The notes beneath the pieces are model-generated. The model had not been told where the DNA came from and ran no database searches. It saw nothing but the letters and a program-made list of their open reading frames with translations. Position numbers and translations under genes: made by a program. From Macrostomum hystrix (lineage: Eukaryota > Platyhelminthes > Macrostomidae): a stretch of 64,000 nt of DNA. The DNA lies in the NCBI GenBank assembly GCA_950097015.1, contig CATNEN010000038.1, positions 9,682,001 through 9,746,000 of the forward strand, given 5' to 3'. Below, piece after piece: positions 22,770-35,517 of this stretch. Every line of letters begins with the position of its first letter. Position 1 is the stretch's first letter.

Positions 22770-24594
22770 GACATGGTGATTGAAAGGTTTTGGGTCAGGT
22801 AAATTCTATGTGAATAATAGATAGGATTAAAGTCTAATAAAGATATAAGGACCTATTGAAGATTAATACTATTTAATATAGTGTGAGCCTAACTGCCTAA
22901 GGACTTTTTGTAGGCATCTAAATATATCTGAATCAGGCAGTCATTAGTCTACTTAGCGTGATTAACTTTGCTATGCTCTTAATAATAATTTCTAGTCTAA
23001 TTAAATTTACAGACTAGGCCATAATTCTTAGCAAAACCAGATCTGCAAAGAAAAGGTCATTGTTTATTTAGCTTGGTATAAGTCCAAGGCACAAATCTAT
23101 AGGCTACAGGCTATAGATCTCCAAATTCGCTGGTTCTCATCATTGTCTTTAATTGGCTCTAAGGAATATGCATCATTACTCACCAATAGGACATGTACAA
23201 CATTTTTAATAGTAACCAAACCCTTATCTAACTTTTTAGCACTAACCCTATGAAATATAGGAAAAGTTGACATTCTGCAGATGGCCTAGATGGTGCCTCT
23301 GTGCCTGACCAGTGCACTTTTGGGGGGTTGGTAAATTCTAAAGTGTGTCAAAATAAATGAAGCATTGATGGGCATATATTTAGTACTTCTCTCCTGCCTA
23401 TTGCAACAGAAAAATTAAGTGCCAAGCTTGAATTAGACTAAAAATAGCGCTTTTAGAATAAGGGCCTTATAAAACTAAACATTGCTAGGTGGGAGGCCAG
23501 GGGCCAAAATATTTTCCTGAAATTGTTGTCACATAAAATACAATAATCAAGGCATGTACAGCATAATAAAATGACTTGAAACAAGAAGTGTTTTTAGTTC
23601 TTTGACTAATTTTTGAATAGATTTGTACATACTTTTGTTTTCTGTACAATGAATTTTTGCCATTTTTATCAATGCTATTTTATGGCCATAAAAACCATAG
23701 CATAGCAGATGACTTTGTTTTGATTGTCTTTATGGCAGAGAGTTTGTAAAAAGTTTTTTTTAAAGACAAATTAATAGTAGACAAATGGACAAGAAACCCT
23801 TTATAAGACGTATACTAGACTAGAGGCCTATATAAACTTTTAACCAGTTCATTAATTTATTAATGCTTTCAATAAACATCAACATAGCAGCATTATTTTC
23901 TAGATTGTCTTTTCTATTGAGACTGACTGTCGTATTTGTTCAACTTCTTCTGATTGGCTAAAAAATGGAAATTTCTGAACTGCATGAACTATTGAATTTA
24001 CTAATTAAGCAGTTACACAAGTTCTTTATTGACTTATTAATGGCAAAGTTTTTACAGCTTACAAACATGACAGTACATTAAAGGTTAATAGTAAACCGTT
24101 TTTGTTTTCTGTATTGTATTTAACAAATGTATCTGCTTTTTTGTTCGATATTAAATATGTATTTCTATTTAAAAAGTTACTGTCAGAAAATTACAGTTTG
24201 ATTTAGAAGTTACATTTAAAGGCTTTTTTGCTGTGAATTGTGACAACAAATACATGAGACTTTCATTAGTATCTCTGTCACTTGTTTTTTACACTTTTTA
24301 GCAAAAAACCTTAATCACTGTAAACAATTTTTAGATTTGAGAAGTTAGAACCTTTTTTAAAAGTACTTTGTATATGGGGCACTAATTGTCTGTTTAGTTT
24401 GTCATAAAATTAGCAGCCTCATAATAATAAAAATTGCTTGTTTAATAAAAAAATTGATACATTTCAGTTAGCCAGGCGCTCCCAGCCACTCACTGCTTCT
24501 CAAGGCAGTTTGCTGGGCGCCTAATACTTACCCCCTCACTCCTTATTATCTGCAACTAACTCCTAGCTGCTGAAACAGAAGTTCAGGCCAGGAA
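22770..24594. other. AT-rich DNA 5' of RSF1
   Basis: No element or exon recognised. GC content rises from about 24465, which probably marks the RSF1 5' UTR; a TTTCAGTTAG acceptor-like site at about 24470 could end an upstream untranslated intron. Confidence 0.4.
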
Positions 24595-27500
24595 ATGGAC
24601 TGCACCGTTGCACAGCCCGAAAGCTTGGACAAGCCGCTAGAGAAAGCCAGCGATGAGGCAGCCAACGAACCCACTGAAGCTGGGGAGATTTCTCCACCCT
24701 CCGCAGATGCCGCAGACTCTGTCGAAGAGGATTCCGACAGCGTCGACACTCCCGAGCGGCGAGTCAAAGCCTGCCCGGACTTCGCCGCCGCTTGCTCCTT
24801 CCTTGGCCAGTTCGGGCCGGATCTGGGCGTTACGCTAACCTTTGCGCAGATTGTCCGCTGCGTGTTAGCCGGCCAGCATCAGCAGCATCACCAATCCTCT
24901 CCCAGCAAGAACTGGATCCACCTTCATGTTCGCCTATTGAATAGGCTGCGCTACTGCGTCAAAGAGGACAAATGGGAGAATGGATTGCGCAAGTTCTGCG
25001 CCGCCGCCGATGCGGACACGGCTGCGGTTGCCGCAGTTGCCGCCCTCGGCGTGCCAACGGTCGCCTCGGCGTCGCCGCTGCTGCTGCTGGGTCCGGGCGG
25101 CTATGCCGGCCTGAGCTCCACCGGCCGATTAAGAATCCTACGCAGCCTGCTGGAGAGCCAGTTCGACCGCAATGTCAAGCTGAAGGCCCGCGTCAATGCC
25201 ACCAAAGCAGAGGAGCTGCGCCAGCGGCCGCTTGGCCAGGACATGGCCGGCTGCCTCTACTGGCTGCTGACCGACGCCGAGTTCAGCATCCTGCTGTACA
25301 AGGAAGACCCTGAGGCCGAAGAGTCCGACAAGCTGAGCCTCGTCAGCGACTCAGTTGACGGCATGCGTCGTCTGCTGATCAACCTGAGGGCCTGGACTAA
25401 TCCCAAGGCGGTGCTGGATGCAATGCGGGCTTCGGCCGTGTCAACCGCCCTGCTTAGCGGCAGCAGCGGCAGCAGCAGCAAGGACGCCACGCCGCCGCCG
25501 CAGCCGGCGCCTAAAGAGAATGGAGCCTCTGACAACAAGCCGGCTGATCCAGTGAAGGCCGAGAATGAGCCAGTAGTGGAAGATAAAGGCAACTGCAACA
25601 GTCCTCATCTCGCCGATGTCAAATCCGAGGCTCTGAAAGTTGAAGGCGAACCTGTGGAACAGGCAGACTCAGCTGGTGATGTAAAGCGGGAAGCGGCGGA
25701 TGAAGATGAAAACAGCCGAACCGGCCCAGTCCCTGGTGAAAAGGCGGTCAAGAAGGCCAAGTCCGCTGCTCCGGCGGTCGTCGACGCCGATGCTGAAGCC
25801 GCCGAGGCGGCCGCAGCTGAGGAGAGCGGCCTGCGCCGATCGTCGCGAGTTCGAAAACAGGTGACGCCATTCGTCATCACGGAGGCGCCGGCCAGCTCTA
25901 AGAAGCGAGCTGCGAAACCTGTCGCCGACGACGAGGAGGAAGATGAAGAAGACGATGAGGAAGATGATTCTAAAGCCAAAAAAAAGAAGGGCAGCGGACC
26001 CTCCACTGCCCCTCCGCCTGGCAAGTCGGCTAAAGGAGGAAAGCAGCGCAAGTCCGATGGTGAGCGCTTAGGCTGTTTATGGCTTTAGTTAGGCTGTTCA
26101 GGGCTTTAGTTAGGCTGCTCATGGCTTTAGTTAGGCTGCTCAGGGCTTTAGTTAGGCTGTTCATGGCTTTAGTTAGGCTGCTCATGGCTTTAGTTAGGCT
26201 GCTCAGGGCTTTAGTTAGGCTGTTCATGGCTTTAGTTAGGCTGCTCATGGCTTTAGTTAGGCTGCTCATGGCTTTAGTTAGGCTGTTCATGGCTTTAGTT
26301 AGGCTGCTCATGGCTTTAGTTAGGCTGCTCATGGCTTTAGTTAGGCTGTTCATGGCTTTAGTTAGGCTGCTCATGGCTTTAGTTAGGCTGCTCAGGGCTT
26401 TAGTTAGGCTGTTCATGGCTTTAGTTAGGCTGCTCATGGCTTTAGTTAGGCTGTTCAGGGCTTTAATGAGGCTGTTCAGGGCTTTAGTTAGGGTCAGGGC
26501 TTTAGTTAGGGTCAGGGCTTTAGTTAGGGTCAGGGCTTTAGTAAGGGTCCAGGCTTTAAAAACGTTTAAAAAAGTATCTAACACTACTGGCACTAAGTAG
26601 CAGCTGCAGCATATCTAAAGCCGCAGTGGTGCAACTCATTCTCCGAATTCAGAGAAGTCGCGCAAGCTGAAGCTGGCCGCCAAGTCTCCCAATAAGAAGA
26701 AGGCGTCCGCGGCTAAGAAGCGGGCCAACAAAAGCCGGGCAAAGGCCAAGGCGAACGGCTCCGGCGCGGCCAGCGCCAAGAAGCGACGAACCGGCAAGAA
26801 TCCGTGGGAGCGGGGCGCCAGCAGCTCCGACGAAGACGAGGCCGAGGCCGACTTTGTGCAGGCGCTGGACGCGGCAGGCTCTGATGAGGAAGACGAGGAC
26901 GCCGCTGCTGCTGCTGCTCCATCTGATGACAGCTGGACTGATCGGCCGGAGTCCGACTTTGAGGTGAGGGGATTAACACGGGTATTCTGGGAGTGACTCT
27001 TGATCTAATCCTGTCCCTCATTTGGTCACCGTAGACTCGCTTCCAGCGAGTATATGTGTAACAGATGTGTAACACTTGCCCTGACTTTCTCATCGTCCTT
27101 GTTTGTCAGGATGACGCCCTGAGCGAGTCCGACTCTGACTACGAATGCCGCGGTCGCAACTACCTGCGTCAGCGGAAGCGCCAGCAACAGCTCCAGGCCG
27201 AAGCCGCCGCGCCGCCGTGCCCCTGCGTCCGCTGCGGGAAGGAGGACCTGCCGGAGTGGCTCCTGCTGTGCGACAGCTGCGACGTGGCCTGGCACGCCAT
27301 GTGCCTGAGGCCGCCTCTGTTCCTCATTCCCACCGGCGACTGGTACTGCCCGGTGTGCCAGCACAAGAGCCTCTGCGACTCGCTGGAGACTCGAATTGTC
27401 GAGCTGGAACAACAGCAGAAACAACGCGTGGCTAAACAGCGAATGCAGGTGAGATTGTGTTACTTTTGTTAGCTTAAACTTGTTAGTTATTATTTTCGAC

Positions 27501-30500
27501 ACATATCGCCTTATTTAATTGATTCGGTTATTTTTCCAAACATATGGTCTTTCTTTATCTTGGAACTTTACTAAATATTTGTGTCGGCACATGCTGCAGG
27601 AGCGGCTGAGCTACGTCAGCATCTCGGTTGGCAACATCATAGAGAAATCGCGAGCCGGCCGCAACGCGTCAACAAAGTACGCCGAAGAGGGCTCGGACTA
27701 CTTGTCCAACTCGGAATATTCCAGGTCCCGGTCTGGCTCGGTCAGCTCCACTTCCCGTAGCGGCAGTGGAAGCGGCAGCGGTTCCGGCTCCGGTTCTAGC
27801 CGCAGCAGCAGCGAGGAGAACTCTTCGGATGAGGACGCTGTGTGAGCGTGCAAGGGAATTGTTTGGGATTGTTCAAGTACACTGAAGGACAGCAGGACAT
27901 GCTTCGTAATCACAGGGATTATCCTCAAGCTAAATCCACACATTTCAGTCATGATGATCCTCCCAGATCCATCTCGGGGCCTGACAACCTTCCAGATCCT
28001 TATCTTCTTGACTCCATGACAACCTTCCAGATCCTCATCTTCTTGAGCCCATGACAACCTTCCAGATCCTCATCTTCTTGACTCCATGACAACCTTCCAT
28101 ATCCTCATCTTCTTGAGTCCATGACAACCTTCCAGATCCTTATATTCTTGAGTCCATGACAACCTTCCAGATCCTCATCTTCTTGAGCCCATGACAACCT
28201 TCCAGATCCTCATCTTCTTGACTCCATGACAACCTTCCAGATCCTCATCTTCTTGACTCCATGACAACCTTCCAGATCCTCATCTTCTTGACTCCATGAC
28301 AACCTTCCAGATCCTCATCTTCTTGACTCCATGACAACCTTCCAGATCCTCATCTTCTTGACTCCATGACAACCTTCCAGATCCTCATCTTCTTGACTCC
28401 ATGACAACCTTCCAGATCCTTATATTCTTGAGTCCATGACAACCTTCCAGATCCTCATCTTCTTGAGCCCATGACAACCTTCCAGATCCTTATCTTCTTG
28501 AGTCCATGACAACCTTCCAGATCCTTATCTTCTTGAGTCCATGACAACCTTCCAGATCCTTATCTTCTTGAGTCCATGACAACCTTCCAGATCCTTATCT
28601 TCTTGAGTCCATGACAACCTTCCAGATCCTTATCTTCTTGAGTCCATGACAACCTTCCAGATCCTCATCTTCTTGAGCCCATGACAACCTTCCAGATCCT
28701 CATCTTCTTGAGCCCATGACAACCTTCCAGATCCTCATCTTCTTGACTCCATGACAACCTTCCAGATCCTCATCTTCTTGACTCCATGACAACCTTCCAG
28801 ATCCTCATCTTCTTGAGCCCATGACAACCTTCCAGATCCTTATCTTCTTGAGTCCATGACAACCTTCCAGATCCTTATCTTCTTGAGTCCATGACAACCT
28901 TCCAGATCCTTATCTTCTTGAGTCCATGACAACCTTCCAGATCCTTATCTTCTTGAGTCCATGACAACCTTCCAGATCCTTATCTTCTTGAGTCCATGAC
29001 AACCTTCCAGATCCTTATCTACTTGAGTCCATGACAACCTTCCATATCCTTATCTTCTTGAATCCCTGACCGCAGATCCTCATCCGATTCTCACCTCTAT
29101 TCCTCCACCGCAGTCACCGAAGGCCGACTCGCCAGTCGGCTCGCACAGCCAATGTGAATTATCGCTTCGAAAGCTACGACGCCATGATTAAGGAAGCCAT
29201 CGAGGAGGACGACAAGTATCGCCTGGTGAAAGAGAACCCGGAGGCCGCCGCGGAAGCTGCAGCGGCCGCGCGTCGAGCTCGCAAGAAGCCAAGTGGCAAA
29301 GACATGGCCAGCATTCTCGGCCCAGACTGGGACAAGCCAAAGGACAAACCGAAGCCAAATACTGCGGCGGCTGCGGCTACGCCTGCTGGCGATGGCAGCA
29401 AGGTCGAAGGCGACGACGAGAAAGACGACGAAACTAAAGGCGAAGAAGGCAAAGATGCCAGCGAAGGTGAGGAGAGCGAAGAGGAGGCCGAATCCGACGG
29501 CGGCCGGCCGGCGCCTCCGGCCGCTGTCGCCGCGGCCGCTGCGAAGCGAAAGCGGAAACGCCTGGCGAAGCTGGGCGACACTGACAGCGAAGCCGATGAC
29601 GACGCAGACGATCATCCGTCTGACGATGATTTCCGGCCGCCGAGCTCCGGCGACTCCGACGAAGACGACGATGAGGATGGCGAAAAAGGCGGCAATGCAC
29701 GCTCGTCAGATTCCTACAGCGGCGAATCCGAGGAGTTGAGCAGCGACGCCAGCTGGAGGCCGTCGCGAGTCGGCAGCGGATCACGCCGACAGTCCTCCAG
29801 GCTTCGCGCCGCTTCCAGGTAAATTCTATTTGGGCAAAGATATTCAAGAGAGAGAGAGAGTGTGTGGGTGATTCCAGCTGGCAATATTTCACTTTAACGT
29901 TAACAGCGGTTGGTGGTGACTGATTGGTTGACAGACTAGGCTAGGTTGTCCTGTGGTTTAGTTAACGCCCTAATATTTGGGATTGATCAGTTAAATTAGA
30001 ACAAAGAACGCGCCATGGTGTCCATAGAAGACTAGTTCCACCTGAAATTTTCAGCGGGGATTTTCTCCGTAGTTCTACTGTAAAGAGTGTCAGCACTTTT
30101 AAAGCCAAACCGCGTACTCGGCAACCTTCTGTAGGCACGGAAGCGAGAAGAAAAAGCACAAGAAGGACAAGAAGCGAAAGAAGACCAGGAGAAGCGACAG
30201 TCACGGCGGCGGCAGCGGCAGTCGCAGTCGTAGTAGACTTCGTCAACGCGATGACGAAGACGATGATGACGACGAAGATGACAATTGGAGGCCGGGCAGC
30301 GGCGGCAGAGGGAACGGCGGTGGTCGTCGCCGATCTCGGCACCCGCCGCCGTCGAAGCGTCGACGAAACCGACGGGGCAGCGACTACTCGGACGACGACG
30401 ACGAAGAATCGGACGATGAGGAAGAGCAGAGGCGTCCGACAAGGCGAGCGGCGCGTCGTGTCGTCTATCAGGAGGACGACGAAGATGAGCAAGAAGACGT

Positions 30501-31878
30501 AGAAGATAGCGATGGGGACGCCGAGAAATCAGAAGCTTCAAAGCAGAAAGAAGTTGCGAAAGGCAAATCTGATAGCGGTGAGGATGATGAAGACGCCGAC
30601 GGGCGGCCGAAACTGCCTGGCCGTCAGCAGCAGAAGAAGCGTCGAGCTGCCTGCCTGGAGGACAGCGACGATGAGTGGAAGGGTTCGGAGGAGGAAGAAG
30701 AAGAAGAGGAGGAGGAGGAGGTGGTTGATGAAGATGAGGAGAAAGATTTGCCAGAAAAAATACCCAAAGCTGCCAAGCGGCAGAAACTGGCATTAAACGA
30801 AGACCAAGACAAAGAACTGGGAGAAGAGGAGAGGCTGGCTGAGCCGAGCAAGGAGCCGTCGCCGGCTGATGCCGTGAAGGAGGCTGTGACAGAAGCTGAT
30901 GCTGCCGCTGAAGCGACATCAGCAAAGTCCGCAGGGCCAGCCGCGGTGGCGGACGACAGCCCGCAGGTCGGCAGCAGTGAGGAGCAGGCTCTGGAGGAGG
31001 CTGAGGAAGACGAGGAGCTGCCGGACAAAGAGGCCGAGCTGAGGGAGGCGGAGCTGCGTATGGCGCGGGAGGCCGGGGAAGCACCACCAACGCCGCTGCC
31101 ACAGCCGCCACCGGCGCCGACACCGCCGCAGCCCGCAGCAGCTCAGCAGCCGCAGTCGCATGATCGCGAAGCTGTCCAGCCAGCGGCTTCAGCAGCGAAA
31201 GTGTCCAGGACCCAGCAGCAGCGAAAGCAAAAGCAGCAGAAGCAACAGATGCAGCAGCAAAAGCAGCAGCAAATGCAACAGTCGCTTGCCCCTCCGCCTA
31301 TGCCAGCTCAGCAACAGCAGCTGCCGCCAATTTCCTCAGTTGCCACTGGCCAACCGCCGCCTCCCTATCTGCAGCAGCAGCAGCAGCAGCAGATCCTCCC
31401 GCATCACCAGCCACAGCCGGTGACAGCAGCACCCGGCCAGCCACAGATGGCCATCCCTGCCGACATTCGGGAGCTTTACCTGCCGTCCTGCACCTACCAG
31501 CCCGCCATGATGGCTCCTCCTGGCTACCCGCAGCAGGCGCCCTACCCAGTCTATCAGGCCTACCCGCATCAGCTTCAGCCGCCGCCAATCACCGCTGGCA
31601 GCATGCTAGCAGAGCTGAATGACCTGGAGCCGCCTCCGCCACCTCCTGGACCGCCTCCGCAGATGCTCCAGCAGCCGCAGCATCCTGTGTCCCTGCCTAT
31701 GTCCGCTGTCAGCACCGGCGGAGGCGGCAGCGGCAGCACGCCGTTTTACATCGACTCTCTACTGCACCAGCAGCCGCCGCCGCCACAGCCGCTGGTGACG
31801 ATGGCGCCCTACCCGGCGGTGTCTGACGCGGCCGGTCACCAGATGCCCTTCAGCCAGCCGTCGCAGCAGCCCTACTAA
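24595..31878 (+). CDS. RSF1: RSF1 remodeling and spacing factor 1 (PHD-finger chromatin remodeller subunit)
   Basis: Histone-binding partner of the ISWI ATPase SMARCA5 in the RSF complex, nuclear. Six coding exons: 24595-26059, 26653-26963, 27110-27448, 27600-27841, 29114-29818, 30135-31878. Phases join throughout, for 1601 residues (human about 1440). Exon 1 has the conserved N-terminus (CPDFAAACSFLGQFGP) and a WHIM1-like region (residues about 180-265, RQRPLGQDMAGCLYW), then an Ala/Glu/Lys-rich acidic linker. Exon 2 is Lys-rich and acidic. Exon 3 carries the PHD finger (residues about 631-675: CVRC, CDSC, WHAMC, WYCPVC). Exon 4 continues with ERLSYVSISVGNIIEKS and a Ser/Gly run; exon 5 has RRPTRQSARTANVNYRFESY and KDMASILG, both hallmarks of RSF1. 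Exon 6 is highly acidic and basic, then ends in a Gln/Pro-rich tail that I do not recall in vertebrate RSF1. The exon 4 donor is GCTGT|GTGAGC, chosen because only it joins in phase to exon 5. Confidence 0.95.
26073..26560. repeat. 21-bp minisatellite in RSF1 intron 1
   Basis: About 23 copies of ggctttagttaggctgctca. The array starts within about 10 bases of the exon 1 donor and nearly fills the 593-bp intron. Confidence 0.95.
27975..29070. repeat. 35-bp minisatellite in RSF1 intron 4
   Basis: About 31 copies of ccatgacaaccttccagatc plus ctcatcttcttgact, with cluster variants (ctcatc/cttatc; gagcc/gactc/gagtc). The last partial unit runs into the exon 5 acceptor region (cgcagatcctcatcc). Each unit contains CTTCCAG, a decoy-like 3' splice site. 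Confidence 0.95.
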
Positions 31879-33774
31879 TCAGAACCAATGTGCTGCAGCA
31901 ATGCTCTGCAGCTGGGATTTGCTTGATTTCCATTCTAATCCCTAATTTTTTGTGTACAGTGTACCGATCTTTTGAATTTTCCCCTGTTTTAGTGCAATGT
32001 GCAAAATATTATTTGTCAAGTTTTTTTCTGCCACATATCATACTACTCATATTTGGCCTGATTAGTAATCTAAATGCTTTTTAAAGCGAATTAAAAGCTG
32101 CATTACAGTTTTATGTAATTGTTTCAATTCGTTAAGCAAGACGTAGATTCTGTGTTTATTCCTCAACTTGGAAGTATTTTCTCGTTCCTCTTTACTTTCA
32201 GATGGCCCACAATGCAAATGTACTTTAACCACTATTTGAAGTAATTGTTTGTAACATTGGAGTTGCATTTTCATGTTTAAATTGATGCGATAGTAAAATA
32301 GCAACCCGCCGGCAATGCAGTGGCCCGAAAAAAATGGGACAAGCGTCAAAAGCGCGCTTAAAAACATTTTTTGTAAAATGGCATTCGCAGTATTTACATT
32401 ATCCTTAACAAATCTATCCTAATCCTCATCTTATTTCATCTTAATCTCAGTCCCAGATCCTCGAAAAGATTTTCCTCATTCCCTATCCTATCCATGGTCC
32501 TAGAATTCCAATACCGGATTATAAAATCCCAATCCTGGGTCATTGTTCTGCACGATTATGTGTTGCTATCGCATATCATTAAGTATGGTGTTTCTATATC
32601 TGCATGTTTCTCTGCTTGAGCAATGAGCATGTTCTCACGCCCTTCCGCAATCTATTGTTGGCTATATATATTGCGCTTTTCTTCTAAAGAATCTAACCCA
32701 CAGGCCCAGCACATCCCAACGGCCTTGTTTGCGTTCTCTTTACTTTCTATTTGTGCGTTTCATTGCGCATTGTTCATTTTTTATGCTGCTTCTGATTGCA
32801 AACTAAGAAAATGCGATATAATTCGCAACCACCTGCAGCATACTACTCATAGTAGGTAAAATGCATTCGAAATACTTTTTGTTAATAGCTTATTGCTGTC
32901 TCGGTGTTTTACTGTAGTTCTGTTACAAAACTATTATTTGGATGTTGTCTCTTGTCCTGCTTTTATCGCCTGCGCTAATTCTTCGCTCGCTTATTAAGCC
33001 TCTGTTACCTTTTCTATTAAAAACACTGTTGCATGACTTGCTGTTCCCTTATTTTCGTTTTCCTGCGAACTAGTTTTAGCGTTTATCAGACATCAGAAGG
33101 CCGAGAATTCTTTTTCGCTCCACGGTTCATTTCTTACTGGTGTGCAGATAAAGTGTATATTGTCGTATTGTCCTCTACCGCTTATTAATCCTTGTGAGTA
33201 AATGCTTTTGTAAAGTGTCAGTTTTTGTCTGTTAAAAAATTCTCTATCGCAGTTCTTTAAAAAACAAAATCCGCGTTAACAGTGTAATTTTTTAATTCGC
33301 ACAAAAATACACATTTACCTTTCCGAAATCGTTTGATGCGTTTTGCGCTGTTTTGTTTTACGCATTGGTTTCTTTATAAATGTCATTCTTATAAACACTA
33401 CTTCATAAGAAACAGTAGCATCATACGAGTTTTTTATTTTGTATTTACAAACGTTCTAAAAAATAAACTTGAAGTCAGGATTCAAAAATCGGGATTGCAT
33501 CATTATTTTGTATTATAAACATTTAAGTACACAAACTAAAGACAAGCTGACGTAATTTTAAACATCGTACAACATATCGCCTGTAATCGTGTTATTATGT
33601 AGCGCCACTATCGACGAATGTGTACAACTTGTGTACAGCACCCACTGCTTTTTCGAAACATATCGGTACTTTTAGTGCAGAGCAGTTGCCAACACATTGT
33701 ATTGTTAAAAGATTTGCAAAGATAACCTTTTTCCATAACTTAGAATTCTTACGAGAAACTGACAAAAGTATAGT
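31879..33774. other. RSF1 3' flank
   Basis: AT-rich sequence. ATTAAA at about 32091 and AATAAA at about 33460 are candidate polyadenylation signals. No other gene was found. Confidence 0.4.
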
Positions 33775-33846
33775 TTCCCTGACCGGGAGTCGAACCCGGG
33801 CCACCTGGGTGAAAACCAGGGATCCTAACCGCTAGACCATCAGGGA
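33775..33846 (-). tRNA. tRNA-Glu (anticodon TTC)
   Basis: 72 bases including the discriminator. On the minus strand the acceptor stem is TCCCTGA paired with TCAGGGA, the A box is TGGTCTAGCGGTTAGGA, the anticodon arm is CCTGG-TTTTCAC-CCAGG (anticodon TTC), and the T arm is CCGGGTTCGACTCCCGG. All stems pair cleanly and no intron is present, so it looks functional. It lies in the intergenic stretch after RSF1. Confidence 0.95.
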
Positions 33847-34473
33847 CTTGCATATCATCACGAATTTACACACTTATAATGAAAGCTTTGTATGTAAAGC
33901 GCTATGAATATTTTTTTCAAGCAATTTTTCTGAATAAGTATAACAAGTACTATAGTTTGATGTAATGAACCACAATTTGTGTTGAGTCTAGTGTCACACG
34001 CATTATCTGATTTGCGGCATCGTGAACATGCTTTTGCCTTTTGCCATTTGGTTTTGGCAATATCTATTGTATTGTGACCATGAATATGGCCATCGCATCA
34101 GTTAACTGTAGCCGCTAATGTCCATGGTCAAACTCAGTCATTGAATATAATTAAGGGAGTCAAGTTCGTACTAAATAAGGTAAAGCTCTTAAAACCAAAA
34201 TAAAAATCACTGATTGATTTCTTAAAATGTTAATGCTCCAACGTCATGTTCGTAAAAGTATAAATGGTGCTGACTCGGTGAGTAGTATATTAAGTTAAAT
34301 GTTATATAAAGTTTATGTTCAATGTTATGTTATTTCTACATTTACAAAACATTTACTCACCAAGGGATTCAAAACCGACTTGAATTCGTCGACTGTGTTT
34401 TCATCAAATTCGGTTATCACTTAGATTTAATCGTGAAGTTTTATAGGCTAATAGGCCAAATGGCAAAAATATT

Positions 34474-34545
34474 TTCCCTGACCGGGAGTCGAACCCGGGC
34501 CGCCTGGGTGAGAGCCAGGAATCCTAACCGCTAGACCATCAGGGA
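34474..34545 (-). tRNA. tRNA-Glu (anticodon CTC)
   Basis: 72 bases, nearly identical to the gene 630 bp to the left, but the anticodon loop reads CTCTCAC, so the anticodon is CTC. The acceptor, D and T arms match the first copy. The two genes point the same way and probably arose by local duplication followed by anticodon divergence. Confidence 0.95.
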
Positions 34546-34945
34546 ACGCTGATAGTGGGCCTGTTTTGACAAAGTTTTATCTGTTTTAAATTCTGGAACT
34601 AAACTGTAGCTGTAAGGTTTACGCTCGTACTGTAAATCCGTAAGATAACTATAAGATAAAATACGATGAGATAAATAAAGTAATAAGTATATAACCTTAG
34701 CCACCCTATAGCTTCATAGTGTAAGTCTTAACCATCAAGTTTTAAACTCTAAAATAAAACGCCGTGACTAGGGACACGGCGGCCGTGTCTCTAACTCTGT
34801 GCCTAGGGACACGGCTGCCGTGTCCCTAGTTATCGACCACTCCGTGCCTAGAGCCACGGCGGCCGTGACTCAGGACTTAGGCACGGCCGCCGTGTCCCCA
34901 GCTCTGTGTATAGGGACACGGCGGCCGTATCCCTAGTTATACGGC

Positions 34946-35010
34946 TAGAGGCTCGAGGGCCGCATCTGGCCCGCGGGCCGGAGTTTGCCGACCCCTGGTC
35001 TAGGGGTTTG
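34946..35010. mobile_element. hAT-type terminal fragment
   Basis: Contains atctggcccgcgggccggag and tttgccgacccctgg, which resemble, from memory, terminal sequences of hAT MITEs in several animals. No matching second end was located. Confidence 0.4.
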
Positions 35011-35149
35011 GGCTGTGTACATTCACGGCTTGAAATACAATGTACAGTCTGGGGCTTCGGCGCCCGGGGAAGGGAGGGGGTGGCTGTAATAAAATTTGGC
35101 CCGCAGAGTGGCGGAGGGGAGTTGGGGTGGCTGTCCTCGGAAAACAAAA

Positions 35150-35517
35150 AGTGACTCACTTTGAGATGATGCAGCTTTGCTCTGGATTGAGTAGAGATGT
35201 TCAAAATTGACAGCATTGTTGGAAAACATGTAAAGTGTAAGTGGATCAAATTTGGAGAAAATCTGACAAAGTGGGGCGACGATATGTCGAATTGAGTGAT
35301 TTTTCGACGATTTTTGAGCAGTTTTTTGCACTTTTGAGCAGGAAGGAAATGATTTTTCGGGAATTTGAGTAGCCTATTGCACTCAGCGTAGGTGGTTTAA
35401 GGTATGTGCAAAGTTTGGTGCGATTTGGTTCAGCGGTTTCGGCGTCTATAAAGACAAAAGGTTGCACACAGACAGACAGACAGACAGACAGAGTTTTCAC
35501 TTTTATATATATAGATT
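35150..35517 (+). mobile_element. RTE-type LINE 3' tail
   Basis: The sequence gcaaagtttggtgcgatttg, ttcagcggtttcggcgtcta, a run of cagacagaca and the ending cacttttatatatatagatt are typical of the 3' ends of RTE retrotransposons. There is no ORF, so it is a 5'-truncated insertion inside the foldback element. Confidence 0.7.

Noticed and set aside
22567-22779. 70-codon hydrophobic ORF
   Set aside because: It lies within the 281-bp MITE copy 2 and ends outside it, with no conserved motif.
26079-26600. ORFs of MALVRLLRALVRLF and SLTKAMNSLTKA type
   Set aside because: They come from the 21-bp repeat in RSF1 intron 1; the intron has good splice sites that join RSF1 in frame.
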